In this document: positions 1 through 7,324 of the stretch, in pieces
Layout: every line of letters begins with the position of its first letter
How positions within the stretch are numbered: position 1 is the stretch's first letter
Origin: Planctomycetales bacterium
Lineage (GTDB): Bacteria; Planctomycetota; Phycisphaerae; SM23-33
Reading direction: 5' to 3'
DNA: 18,683 nucleotides
NCBI GenBank assembly: GCA_030642005.1
Contig: DAOWOP010000038.1
Span: 1-18,683, forward strand
The notes under the pieces: generated by a model
Told to the model about the DNA's origin: nothing
Database searches by the model: none
Seen by the model: only the letters and a program-made list of their open reading frames with translations
Position numbers and translations under genes: made by a program

Positions 1-1358
1 ATGGCTGTAAAGGCCTCATGCCCGGGTGTGTCCAGGAAGACGACGCTTTTGCCCGCAACGTCATAGCGGTACGAGCCGATGTGCTGGGTGACCCCGCCTT
101 CTTCCTTAGCGGCTACCGCGGCGTGGCGGATGTAGTCCAGAAGCGACGTTTTCCCGTGATCGACGTGCCCCAGAAACGTAACGACCGGCACACGCTGCTC
201 CTGCCGGCCCGGCTCGCGCTGAGTAAATTCTTCTTCCAGCACGTCTTCAGCCGTTTTGGCGACTTTAATCTTCAGTTCGATGCCGCTGTCGGCTGCTATC
301 AACTGGGCCATCTCGCGGTTCAGAGTCTGATTGATTGTTGCGGCAATGCCTTCGCCAAGCAGTTTCCGGATGATGTCGTTTATCTTGATTCCGGTGGCGG
401 ATGAGAGGCTTTTGACGGTAATCGGTTCGGCGATTTCGACTTCGCCGGTCCGAAAGACATCCCTGGCTTCGGTCTGCCCCGGCCCCACTGTGGCGCGGTG
501 CCGACGGAGCGAACCACCGGCGGCGGCGGCCAGTCGGGCAGACCTTTCCATGAGGTCCCGGTCCCGCCATTCTCTCATGCCTTCACTTGATTCGGTGCCC
601 TGCCCGCCTTTGCGGCGAGGGCTGCGACGCCGGGAGCGTTTGGTCTTGTCATCCGTCCCCGCCCCAGTTCGCCCTCGCTTTCCGCCTTTAGTACCGACGG
701 GCGAAGGCTCCGCTGCGGGAGTATCGGCAGGTTTGGCTCGCGGACGCCGCCTCACCGGACGGGACGGATAAGTTGTTTCAACGCCGTCAAAACGCACGAC
801 GCGCGGACCCTGAAGTTTGGCCGGCTCGGGAACGACCTGAGGTCCGGCGGGTACAATGACTTCGGGCCTGGTCGGCTCGTTCGGAACGACCTTCGGCGCT
901 TCAGGTTCTTCAGGCTCGGCCTGGACCTCGACAGGGGCGGGCGCTTCGGCGATTGCGACCTCGGCGACCTGTTCAATCTCCTGGGGCGGCGGCGCTTCGG
1001 CATCGGCTGCTTCGGCAGGAACATCGGCAGCATCGGCAGCATCAGCGGTCGCTTCGGCAACGACATCGGTTGCGGGCGCTTGCTCGGCGAGTTGCTTTTC
1101 GTCTGCTTTTTTGCGCCGGCGGCGACGCTGCGCGGCGGCCTTTTTATGCGCCTTCTCCAGATCGACGTGTTCGGCGGTTTCCACAGCCGTCCCGCCGGCG
1201 GCGGCATCGCTGAACCACTCACCGATAGTCGCTTCCAAACCCGCCGACAGCGCGGTCATGTGGTTCTTGACCTCAAGACCCTCGGCGCGGCATTTCTCAA
1301 GGACGATCTTGGAGGTAACGCCCATCTCTCTGGCAAGTTCAAATATGCGCTTCGCCAA
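1..1358 (-). CDS. infB: Translation initiation factor IF-2, N-terminal part (3' end outside the window)
   Basis: IF-2 is the GTPase that brings initiator fMet-tRNA to the 30S subunit and promotes subunit joining. The visible 452 codons begin with an IF2_N-type segment (AKRIFELAREMG, then a second helix to about residue 50). A long low-complexity linker follows, rich in Ala, Glu, Pro and Val with basic clusters (QRRRRRKKADEK near residue 80). A second IF2_N-like region (ITVKSLSSATGIKINDIIRK) precedes the G domain. The G1 motif GHVDHGKT starts at residue 397, and the G3 motif DTPGHEA lies at the window edge, so the rest of the G domain and domains II-IV are missing. I chose the TTG at 1358-1356: GGAG lies 7 nt upstream, no ATG or GTG exists between the upstream in-frame stop and this codon, and the family normally starts M-A-K-x-R. 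It lies 75 nt downstream of nusA on the same strand, the conserved nusA-infB order. Identification is certain; the start is very likely. Confidence 0.96.
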   Translation of the reverse strand, partial: MAKRIFELAREMGVTSKIVLEKCRAEGLEVKNHMTALSAGLEATIGEWFSDAAAGGTAVETAEHVDLEKAHKKAAAQRRRRRKKADEKQLAEQAPATDVVAEATADAADAADVPAEAADAEAPPPQEIEQVAEVAIAEAPAPVEVQAEPEEPEAPKVVPNEPTRPEVIVPAGPQVVPEPAKLQGPRVVRFDGVETTYPSRPVRRRPRAKPADTPAAEPSPVGTKGGKRGRTGAGTDDKTKRSRRRSPRRKGGQGTESSEGMREWRDRDLMERSARLAAAAGGSLRRHRATVGPGQTEARDVFRTGEVEIAEPITVKSLSSATGIKINDIIRKLLGEGIAATINQTLNREMAQLIAADSGIELKIKVAKTAEDVLEEEFTQREPGRQEQRVPVVTFLGHVDHGKTSLLDYIRHAAVAAKEEGGVTQHIGSYRYDVAGKSVVFLDTPGHEAFTA

Positions 1359-1380
1359 AACTTCAACTCCCGTCGTGTTA

Positions 1381-1401
1381 GTAGTCGGTAGTCAGTAGTC
1401 G
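1381..1401. repeat. Heptanucleotide tandem repeat GTAGTCG/A x3 between nusA and infB
   Basis: Three consecutive 7-nt units, GTAGTCG, GTAGTCA and GTAGTCG, sit in the nusA-infB gap just upstream of the infB start. On the transcribed minus strand the units read CGACTAC/TGACTAC. One of several 7-nt-period arrays in this window, each with its own unit sequence. Confidence 0.85.
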
Positions 1402-1412
1402 GGAACAAAGGC

Positions 1413-1437
1413 CTACCGGCTACCGGCTACCGGCTAC
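1413..1437. repeat. Heptanucleotide tandem repeat CTACCGG x3.6 overlapping the nusA stop codon
   Basis: Three perfect CTACCGG units and a partial fourth (CTAC) lie 11 nt from the GTAGTCG array. On the minus strand the units read CCGGTAG, and the TAG inside the first unit is the stop codon of nusA (1436-1434). A 7-nt unit containing TAG places a stop in all three frames within 21 nt. Confidence 0.85.
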
Positions 1438-2900
1438 TTTTCATCAACTCGTTCATTATCGGCCTGTAGTTCAGTATTTTTAACGTCTTCCTGGGCCGAT
1501 AGGGTTTCATCCTGGGTGGTTTCCTCTGCCGCTGCCGCCTGGGTCTGCTCATCCGGGGCATGGGCCTCTTCAGCCGGGGGCTCTTCAGCCGGGGCCTCTT
1601 CAGCCGGGGGCTCTTCAGCCGGTGGCTCTTCAGCCGGGGGCTTTTCCTCGACGGAGACCGGCGCATCAGCCGATTCGGCGGCTTTTTCCTGTTCCTTTTC
1701 CGCCGCTTTCTGGGCGGCCTGTTCCTTTTCCGCCGCCTTCTGGGCCACCTGCTCCTCGGCTACTTTCCTGGCCTGTTCGCCGCACCGACGAACAATCTGC
1801 TCGGCGACGGACTGCTGCAGTCCGAGTTCCTTCACCAGCGGTTCAGGCCCGACCTCTTCAAAGTCCATGACGTTGACTATTCCCAGCGCTACGATCTGGC
1901 TGACGATCTGGCTGTCAACGCTTTCGATCTCGAGTAATGTCTTTTCCATGACGTCCATACCGCTGTTGAACTCTGTCGGCGTGAGTATGTCGATATCCCA
2001 CTGCGTAAGCCTGGCGGCCAGGCGAACGTTCTGGCCTCGCTTGCCGATCGCCAGAGACAGTTGGTCTTCGGTTACCACGACGATCGCCCTGCCCAACTCG
2101 AAGCACAGGCTGATGTCATAGACCTCGGCCGGTTTGAGGGCGTTTGCGATGAGCACCTTCGAGGAATCGTCCCACCGTACGATGTCGATTTTCTCACCAC
2201 CCAGTTCATCGACGATGCTTTTGATCCTGCTGCCTCGAATACCCACGCAAGCGCCGACGGCATCGACTCTGGAATCGAGGCTGCTGACGGCGACCTTGGT
2301 GCGATACCCAGCCTCGCGCGCCAAGGTGCGAATTTCGATGATCTGTTCGGCGACTTCAGGCACTTCGAGTTCAAAAAGTTTGCGGACGAAGTCGGGATGC
2401 GTCCGTGACAGGACGATGCGCACCTGGCCGGGCTGCTCGCGGACATCGAGGATCATTGCGCGAACGCGGTCTTCGAGAGAGTGCGTCTCGCCGGGGATTT
2501 GTTCGCTTCGCGGGAGAATGGCTTCGGCCCGTCCGGTCTCGACAATCAACGACCCGCCTTCACGGCGCACCACTCGGCCTGTAACGATCTGGCCCCTGAT
2601 CTTGAGATACTCCTCGTAGATGCTGCCACGTTCGGCTTCGCGTATTTTCTGGATCATTACCTGTTTTGCGGTTTGAGCGGCGATCCGCCCCAGTTCGTGC
2701 ATCGACAGCGCCGTCCCATCGACAGCGGCGGTAATGCTTCCATTGTCGCGGTCGATGCGCACTTCGATATCGCCGGCCTGAACGTTGGCCTTGCGAATGG
2801 CTGAAATCATGGCCGCTTCCAGGTCCTCGAACACCGTATCGGGGTCGATATTCTTGTCCCTGGCGATACCGTCCACGAGTCGCAACAGTTCCTGATTCAT
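1434..2900 (-). CDS. nusA: Transcription termination/antitermination factor NusA
   Basis: NusA binds RNA polymerase and modulates pausing, intrinsic termination and antitermination. Its 488 residues show the family order: N-terminal polymerase-binding domain (1 to about 100), S1 RNA-binding domain (about 103-165, IRGQIVTGRVVRREGG...ILPRSEQIPGE), KH1 with the GIRG loop (220-223) and KH2 with the GKRG loop (286-289). A helix-hairpin-helix-like segment follows (about 331-376). The last 105 residues are low-complexity: two AQKAAEKEQ-type repeats, then five P/A-PAEE pentapeptides and an acidic end. This tail replaces the second acidic repeat of enterobacterial NusA and probably arose by 15-nt tandem duplication. 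The ATG at 2900 follows AGAGGAA at good spacing and matches the family start MNxELL. infB lies downstream; no rimP gene precedes it. The leader carries two hairpins, described separately. Confidence 0.97.
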   Translation of the reverse strand: MNQELLRLVDGIARDKNIDPDTVFEDLEAAMISAIRKANVQAGDIEVRIDRDNGSITAAVDGTALSMHELGRIAAQTAKQVMIQKIREAERGSIYEEYLKIRGQIVTGRVVRREGGSLIVETGRAEAILPRSEQIPGETHSLEDRVRAMILDVREQPGQVRIVLSRTHPDFVRKLFELEVPEVAEQIIEIRTLAREAGYRTKVAVSSLDSRVDAVGACVGIRGSRIKSIVDELGGEKIDIVRWDDSSKVLIANALKPAEVYDISLCFELGRAIVVVTEDQLSLAIGKRGQNVRLAARLTQWDIDILTPTEFNSGMDVMEKTLLEIESVDSQIVSQIVALGIVNVMDFEEVGPEPLVKELGLQQSVAEQIVRRCGEQARKVAEEQVAQKAAEKEQAAQKAAEKEQEKAAESADAPVSVEEKPPAEEPPAEEPPAEEAPAEEPPAEEAHAPDEQTQAAAAEETTQDETLSAQEDVKNTELQADNERVDEK

Positions 2901-2917
2901 CTATCTTTCCTCTTATC

Positions 2918-2944
2918 GCCGCACAGGTTACAAACCTGTGCGGC
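2918..2944 (-). promoter_or_regulatory. Perfect 12-bp hairpin in the nusA leader, next to the ribosome binding site
   Basis: A 12-nt arm (2918-2929) and its exact complement (2933-2944) are separated by 3 nt. In the nusA transcript the stem ends 17 nt before the ATG and directly abuts the AGAGGAA ribosome binding site. It has no U-tract on the nusA side, so it is not a terminator itself. It could protect or expose the ribosome binding site, stabilise the 5' end, or be a dispersed palindromic repeat that landed here. The structure is certain; the function is inference. Confidence 0.6.
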
Positions 2945-2950
2945 GGTACC

Positions 2951-2981
2951 AAAAAAAGCGGGCCCTCATCGCCCACTTTTT
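2951..2981 (-). terminator. Intrinsic terminator between the ABC ATPase gene and nusA (possible nusA attenuator)
   Basis: Read on the minus strand, an A5-G-U-GGGC arm pairs with GCCC-G-C-U5. This gives an 11-bp stem with one U-G wobble, a 7-nt loop and a run of seven U. It lies about 140 nt after the stop codon of the ABC ATPase gene and could end that transcript. It is also only 51 nt before the nusA ATG, leaving almost no room for a nusA promoter between them. It may therefore lie inside the nusA leader as an attenuator. On the plus strand the stem carries a C-A mismatch and is weaker. Confidence 0.65.
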
Positions 2982-3093
2982 AAACCGACTCCGCTTCCCG
3001 GCATGTCCTGACGAGTCAGTCGTTACATATTGCCTCCCGACCAATCCATCGGCCATACGCCGACAACCATCCCAAGTGGGTTGGGTCTTACCA

Positions 3094-3123
3094 CCGGCGC
3101 TCGCCGGACGGGCGTGTTCGCCC
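3094..3123. repeat. REP-like pair of small palindromes after the ABC ATPase gene
   Basis: Two short GC-rich palindromes are adjacent: CCGGCG-CT-CGCCGG (3094-3107) and GGGCG-TGTT-CGCCC (3110-3123). The second runs to the edge of the stop codon of the ABC ATPase gene. They resemble dispersed palindromic elements of the REP type. The rest of 2982-3093 shows no gene and no clear promoter. Confidence 0.4.
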
Positions 3124-4262
3124 TACGCCTCAACACCGGCCGCCTCTCCGCTTAAACAAAGGTTCACACCAATATCTCCCGGTTCAAAAATATGCAGTTG
3201 TTCCACGTCCATGTACATTTGCGTCTGGCTTGCTTCGGCGATCTCCTCATGGGCATCCACACGCGCCACAAGGGTGCTTTCGTCCTGTGTCTTCATGTGA
3301 ACGTCCTTCTTGTCGCCCAGGATTTCCACAACGCTGACCGAAACGGGCAGGACGTTATCTTCTCCGGCGAAATGCCCTTCGCAGCGCGAAGACATATGCT
3401 CAGGCCTGATGCCCAGCGCGACGTCTTTTCCGGCCTGGCCGGCCAAAGCCGTGGCACGAGCATCCGAAAGCCGAATCCTCGTCCCGGCGCCTTCCCACCA
3501 CACGGACCCGTCCGAAGCGGCGAGTTTCCCGTTCAGGAAGTTCATCGGCGGCGTCCCCACGAACCCCGCAACGAACCGATTAACCGGACGCTCATAGACA
3601 TCCAGCGGCGCGGCGCACTGCTGGATAACGCCCTTAAGCATAACCACGATCCGGTCGCCCAGCGTCATTGCCTCTTCCTGATCGTGCGTAACGTAAATAG
3701 TCGTGGTATGCAGCCGGCGGTGCAAGGCCTTCAGTTCCGCGCGGGTCTCGACGCGAAGTTTGGCGTCGAGGTTGCTCAACGGCTCATCGAACAGGAACGC
3801 CTTCGGCTCCCGCACGATCGCCCGACCCAGCGCCACACGCTGCCTCTGCCCGCCTGAAAGGGCCTTGGGCTTGCGGTCAAGCAGTTCACCGATCCCCAGC
3901 ATCCTGGCTGCATCAGTTACTCGCTGCTTTATCTCCGCCTTCGGATACTTCCGCAATTTCAGCCCGAAGGCCATATTCTTATAAACCGTCATGTGCGGGT
4001 ACAACGCGTAACTCTGGAACACCATGGCGATGTCGCGATCCTTGGGCTGGACGTTGTTAATCAGACGATCACCTATGTGGATAGTTCCGTAGGTAATGTC
4101 CTCCAGGCCTGCGACCATGCGCAGCGTCGTGCTCTTGCCGCAGCCGCTGGGACCGACGAGAACGATGAATTCACGATCACGCACCGTCAGGTTCACTGAC
4201 TTGGCGCCAACCACCCCGCCGGGATAAATCTTCGTCGTATCCTTGAATACTACTTCGGCCAT
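3123..4262 (-). CDS. ABC transporter ATP-binding protein, MalK/UgpC/MsmK family
   Basis: This is the ATPase subunit of a CUT1-type carbohydrate or polyol importer, working in the cytoplasm bound to two permeases. Its 379 residues show every nucleotide-binding element: Walker A GPSGCGKST (37-45), Q-loop Gln83, signature LSGGQRQRVALGRA (135-148), Walker B AFLFDEPLSNLD (155-166) and switch His193 in THDQEEAM. A regulatory TOBE-type region of about 140 residues follows, including the LGIRPEH segment typical of MalK-like proteins. I chose the ATG at 4262, 13 codons inside the longest frame, because AGGAG lies 8 nt upstream and family members start M-A-x-V. A consensus promoter lies upstream. No permease or binding-protein gene is adjacent, so it may be a shared orphan ATPase like MsmK/MsmX. 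The substrate cannot be read from sequence. Confidence 0.93.
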   Translation of the reverse strand: MAEVVFKDTTKIYPGGVVGAKSVNLTVRDREFIVLVGPSGCGKSTTLRMVAGLEDITYGTIHIGDRLINNVQPKDRDIAMVFQSYALYPHMTVYKNMAFGLKLRKYPKAEIKQRVTDAARMLGIGELLDRKPKALSGGQRQRVALGRAIVREPKAFLFDEPLSNLDAKLRVETRAELKALHRRLHTTTIYVTHDQEEAMTLGDRIVVMLKGVIQQCAAPLDVYERPVNRFVAGFVGTPPMNFLNGKLAASDGSVWWEGAGTRIRLSDARATALAGQAGKDVALGIRPEHMSSRCEGHFAGEDNVLPVSVSVVEILGDKKDVHMKTQDESTLVARVDAHEEIAEASQTQMYMDVEQLHIFEPGDIGVNLCLSGEAAGVEA

Positions 4263-4313
4263 CGCGCATACTCCTGTTTCCAACAGAAACCGACATATCA
4301 AGTTAGCCCCATG

Positions 4314-4341
4314 ATTATAGACGAGCCGATATGCCTGTCAA
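4314..4341 (-). promoter_or_regulatory. Sigma-70-type promoter of the ABC ATPase gene
   Basis: On the minus strand, TTGACA (4341-4336) and TATAAT (4319-4314) both match the bacterial consensus exactly and are 16 nt apart. The predicted start site near 4307 gives a leader of about 45 nt before the ATG at 4262. This is the strongest promoter match in the window. Confidence 0.8.
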
Positions 4342-4364
4342 AGAAAAAGCGTCGTAAAAAAATA

Positions 4365-4449
4365 GCAGGGATGCAGAGGATACAGGGGATGATATTTTAT
4401 GAAAAAAAACAAAGAAAGGTTTTATCCCCTGTATCCCCTGCATCCCTGC
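4365..4449. repeat. Inverted repeat with 26-nt arms between two divergent promoters
   Basis: The left arm (4365-4390) and right arm (4424-4449) are complementary at 25 of 26 positions, separated by an AT-rich 33-nt loop. Each arm is itself built of near-repeats of 8-9 nt (variants of RCAGGGGAT). The element lies between the promoter of the ABC ATPase gene and the candidate serS promoter, outside both expected transcripts. The remainder of 4263-4566 holds only these promoters and leaders. It could be a non-autonomous mobile repeat or a cruciform-forming DNA element; no transposase is nearby. Confidence 0.75.
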
Positions 4450-4499
4450 CAATCTTTTGCCACAGTCGGTGCACCCTCACACCGCTGGCGTCTTTGATG

Positions 4500-4528
4500 T
4501 TGACGAATCGTCCCTTCGGCGATAGTGT
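4500..4528 (+). promoter_or_regulatory. Candidate promoter of serS
   Basis: TTGACG (4500-4505, one mismatch to the -35 consensus) and TAGTGT (4523-4528, a weak -10) are 17 nt apart. The predicted start near 4535 would give a leader of about 32 nt before serS. The -10 match is poor, so this is tentative. Confidence 0.35.
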
Positions 4529-4566
4529 TGGGAGTTCGATTCATTCGCTAAAACAAGGTAAAAACG

Positions 4567-5838
4567 ATGATTGACATAAAATTGCTCCGCGAAAATCCGG
4601 ACCTGTTCATCCAGGCCGCCAGAGTCAAGAACATCCAGGTCGATATCGGGGGCTTGCTGGAAGTGGACCGGCGCATCCTCGCCGCCCAGCAGGAGTTGCA
4701 GCATATCCGCACCGAGCAGAACCAGGCCGGCAAGCAGATCGCCCAACTGACGGGACCTGAAAAACAGGCCGCTATTCAGGAGGTGTCTCGCCTGAAGGGC
4801 CGGGCAAAGGAATTGTCCGAGGAAGCCGACAAACTCAAGGGCGAGTACGACCGGCTGATGTTGCTGGCAGCCCAACCGGCCGACGAAGGCGTGCCCGTCG
4901 GGAAAGACGATACCGAAAATGTTGAAATCCGTAAGGTCGGCGAAATTCGCAAATTCGACTTCGATCCCAAAGACCACGTCGAACTTGGCCTGACCCTGGA
5001 CATCATCGACATTGATCGCGGCGTAAAACTGGCCGGCTCGCGGAATTACGTCATGAAGGGCGCAGGGGCGATGCTGTACCAAGCGACGCTGCGACTGGCG
5101 ATGGACATGATGCTCAAAAAGGGCTTTACGCCGCTGACCGTTCCGGTGCTTGTACGCGACGAGGTCATGTACGGAACCGGATATTTCCCCGTCGGAGCAG
5201 ACCAGACATACCTCGTCGAACGCGACGGGATGAGTCTGGCAGGGACGGCTGAAGTCCCACTGACAGCCTATCACGCCGAGGAGATTCTCGACGCCGATGA
5301 ATTGCCGAGGAAATACGTCGCCATGTCGGCGTGTTACCGACGGGAGGCCGGCGCTGCCGGCAAGGACACCTATGGCCTGTACCGCATCCACTCCTTCGAC
5401 AAGGTCGAGCAAGTCATCATCGCCCCGAACGACAAGGACCAATCCATCGCCTTCCACGAGGAAATCCTCGCTAATTCCGAGGATGTAATGCAGGCGTTGG
5501 GCCTGCCCTATCGCGTGGTGAACGTCTGCACCGGCGACCTGGGCCAGGGACCTGTGCAGAAATTCGACATCGAGACGTGGATGCCCTCGCGGAACAGTTA
5601 CGGCGAGACGCATTCCGCCAGCCGATTTTACGACTTCCAGGCCCGCAGGCTCAACATCCGATACCGCGACACCGACGGAAAGGTAAAGTTCTGCCACACG
5701 CTCAACAACACGGTCATCGCCAACCCTCGGATACTGATACCCATCCTGGAACTCTACCAAAACGCCGACGGGTCGGTTACAGTCCCCGACGCCCTTCGGC
5801 AATACATGGGCGGGATGGAAAAAATAGAAGCGAAATAG
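4567..5838 (+). CDS. serS: Serine--tRNA ligase
   Basis: Seryl-tRNA synthetase charges tRNA(Ser), and tRNA(Sec) where present, with serine in the cytoplasm. The 423-residue length is normal. Residues 1 to about 110 form the antiparallel coiled-coil arm that grips the tRNA long variable arm (charged heptads such as LLEVDRRILAAQQELQHIRTEQNQ). The class II catalytic core follows: motif 1 around 165-205, motif 2 at about 256-281 (YRREAGAAGKDTYGLYRIHSFDKVEQ) and motif 3 at about 376-390 (LNNTVIANPRILIPILE). The end, PDALRQYMGG, is typical. The ATG at 4567 is preceded by AAGG, and the family start M-I/L-D-I-K-L-L-R fits. It heads a plus-strand series: the next gene begins 12 nt after its stop. Confidence 0.97.
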   Translation: MIDIKLLRENPDLFIQAARVKNIQVDIGGLLEVDRRILAAQQELQHIRTEQNQAGKQIAQLTGPEKQAAIQEVSRLKGRAKELSEEADKLKGEYDRLMLLAAQPADEGVPVGKDDTENVEIRKVGEIRKFDFDPKDHVELGLTLDIIDIDRGVKLAGSRNYVMKGAGAMLYQATLRLAMDMMLKKGFTPLTVPVLVRDEVMYGTGYFPVGADQTYLVERDGMSLAGTAEVPLTAYHAEEILDADELPRKYVAMSACYRREAGAAGKDTYGLYRIHSFDKVEQVIIAPNDKDQSIAFHEEILANSEDVMQALGLPYRVVNVCTGDLGQGPVQKFDIETWMPSRNSYGETHSASRFYDFQARRLNIRYRDTDGKVKFCHTLNNTVIANPRILIPILELYQNADGSVTVPDALRQYMGGMEKIEAK

Positions 5839-5850
5839 AGGATACGCATC

Positions 5851-6282
5851 ATGTATTACAGGAATCGAGGTTCTGCCCGGATTATACTGGCCGGCGGCGG
5901 ACTGCTGTCGCTGCTGGTCGTCGTGGTGATTATATCCTACATGAGCGGCGAATCGGCAAAGACCTCCATCGAAACCAAACAGCGCGTCGAAGAAACGATT
6001 AAAGAAAAAATCCAGAAACCTCTGGATGAGCGTGGGCGGATGTACAGCAAGATGACCGAAGGCTCATTCGACGTAATTCTTGAGGATGTTGGCCCGCACG
6101 AAGAGGATGTTATCAAGGCCGTCCGGTCGCTCATGAAAGTCGGCTTGAAGGAAGCCCAGGACATCGTTCACTCGGCGGACGGGACTATCCTGACGGGTTT
6201 GACAAAAATCGAAGCCGAAAACGCAAAGAGACAACTGGAACAGGCCGGCGCAACCGCGAAAATCGACAAGCGCAGAGATTGA
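5851..6282 (+). CDS. Membrane-anchored protein with a ribosomal protein L7/L12 C-terminal-like domain
   Basis: The 143-residue protein has a short basic N-terminus (MYYRNRGSAR) and one hydrophobic helix at about 11-31. A charged, probably helical linker follows (32-69), then a domain at 71-138 that matches the C-terminal globular domain of L7/L12: FDVIL...VIKAVRSLMKVGLKEAQDIV...GLTKIEAENAKRQLEQAGATAKI. In L7/L12 this domain recruits translational GTPases such as EF-G and EF-Tu, and several surface positions used there (the I-K...R and G-L-K-E-A pattern) are kept. The N-terminal ribosome-binding domain of L12 is absent, so this is not rplL. It lies between serS (12-nt gap) and aroF (21-nt gap), with GAGG before the ATG, and is probably co-transcribed with both. 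The topology (helix first, few flanking positives after it) suggests a cytoplasmic or periplasmic CTD depending on orientation; I cannot decide which. The function is unknown. Confidence 0.85.
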   Translation: MYYRNRGSARIILAGGGLLSLLVVVVIISYMSGESAKTSIETKQRVEETIKEKIQKPLDERGRMYSKMTEGSFDVILEDVGPHEEDVIKAVRSLMKVGLKEAQDIVHSADGTILTGLTKIEAENAKRQLEQAGATAKIDKRRD

Positions 6283-6303
6283 ACGACTCGACTGGAGTGT
6301 AAA

Positions 6304-7323
6304 ATGATAATCGTAATGAAACCCGGCGCGACCAAGGAACAGATACAGCATGTCATCGACCTGGTGCATGACTTCGGGTTGAAAGATCATCCCATCTACG
6401 GCACTGACCGGACGGTCATCGCCTGCATCGGCGACAAGCGGACTGTCGATAAGGGCGCGATTGAGAATGCGCCGATGGTCGAGCAGATCGTCCCGATCCT
6501 CGCGCCGTACAAGATGGCATCGACCGAAGTCAAGCAGACCCGCACGGAGATACCCATAGGCCCGAAGCAGTTTCCCGTCGGCGGCAACAAGGTCGGCGTG
6601 ATTGCCGGGCCTTGCGCGGTGGAAGGCCGCGACCAGTTGCTCCGCACAGCCGACGCCGTCGCCGCCGCAGGTGCTATCGGACTGCGGGGCGGGGCGTACA
6701 AACCGCGAACTTCTCCCTACAGTTTCCAGGGAATGAGGGAAGAAGGCCTGAAGATTCTCGAAGCAGCCCGCGACGCCACAGGCCTGGCGATTGTTACCGA
6801 GGCCATCGGCATCGAAAGTCTCGACGCGGTAGCCGAAGCATCCGACGTGGTGCAGATCGGTGCGAGGAACATGCAGCACTATCCGCTTCTGGAAGCGGCC
6901 GGGCGATGCGGCAAGCCCGTCATGCTGAAACGCGGACCCAGCGCCCATCTGGACGAATGGCTCCTGGCGGCGGAATACGTCATCAACGCCGGCAACAGCC
7001 AGGTCATCCTCTGTGAGCGTGGTATCCGCACCTTCGAAACCTACGTCCGCAACACGCTGCCCCTGGCGGCCCTGCCGGCGCTGCGCCGGCGAACGCACCT
7101 GCCGGTGCTCATCGACCCGTCCCACGGTACCGGCCACGCCTACATGGTCCCGAACATGTGCCAGGCGGCAGTGGCGGCCGGCGCAGACGGCCTGCTGCTG
7201 GAGGTTCACCACGATCCCGAACACGCATTGTCGGACGGCGCTCAATCCATGACGCCGGCGGCCTTCGGCGAAATGATGAACATGCTCAAACGAATCGCAA
7301 AGGCAATCGGACGAGAGATGTAA
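6304..7323 (+). CDS. aroF: 3-deoxy-7-phosphoheptulonate synthase (DAHP synthase), type I-beta with N-terminal regulatory domain
   Basis: This enzyme condenses phosphoenolpyruvate and erythrose 4-phosphate, the first step of the shikimate pathway to aromatic amino acids. Residues 1-72 are the ferredoxin-like N-terminal domain (MIIVMKPGATKEQIQHVIDL...) found in Thermotoga-type DAHP synthases, where it mediates feedback inhibition by Tyr or Phe. The (beta/alpha)8 barrel follows, with AGPC (Cys104), GGAYKPRTSPYSFQG (129-143), KRG (209-211), DPSHGTG (His274), LLEVHHDP (Glu300) and LSDG (Asp311). Cys104, His274, Glu300 and Asp311 are the expected metal ligands. GGAG sits 6 nt before the ATG. Normal length at 339 residues. 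It probably shares a transcript with serS and the L12-like gene; no other aro gene is in the window. Confidence 0.96.
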   Translation: MIIVMKPGATKEQIQHVIDLVHDFGLKDHPIYGTDRTVIACIGDKRTVDKGAIENAPMVEQIVPILAPYKMASTEVKQTRTEIPIGPKQFPVGGNKVGVIAGPCAVEGRDQLLRTADAVAAAGAIGLRGGAYKPRTSPYSFQGMREEGLKILEAARDATGLAIVTEAIGIESLDAVAEASDVVQIGARNMQHYPLLEAAGRCGKPVMLKRGPSAHLDEWLLAAEYVINAGNSQVILCERGIRTFETYVRNTLPLAALPALRRRTHLPVLIDPSHGTGHAYMVPNMCQAAVAAGADGLLLEVHHDPEHALSDGAQSMTPAAFGEMMNMLKRIAKAIGREM

Positions 7324-7324
7324 C

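Noticed and set aside
856..1398. 180-codon plus-strand frame rich in Ala and Ser
   Set aside because: Antisense of the low-complexity linker of infB; composition reflects the linker codons.
4477..5802. 441-codon open frame on the minus strand opposite serS
   Set aside because: Shadow of a certain serS gene; no family features.
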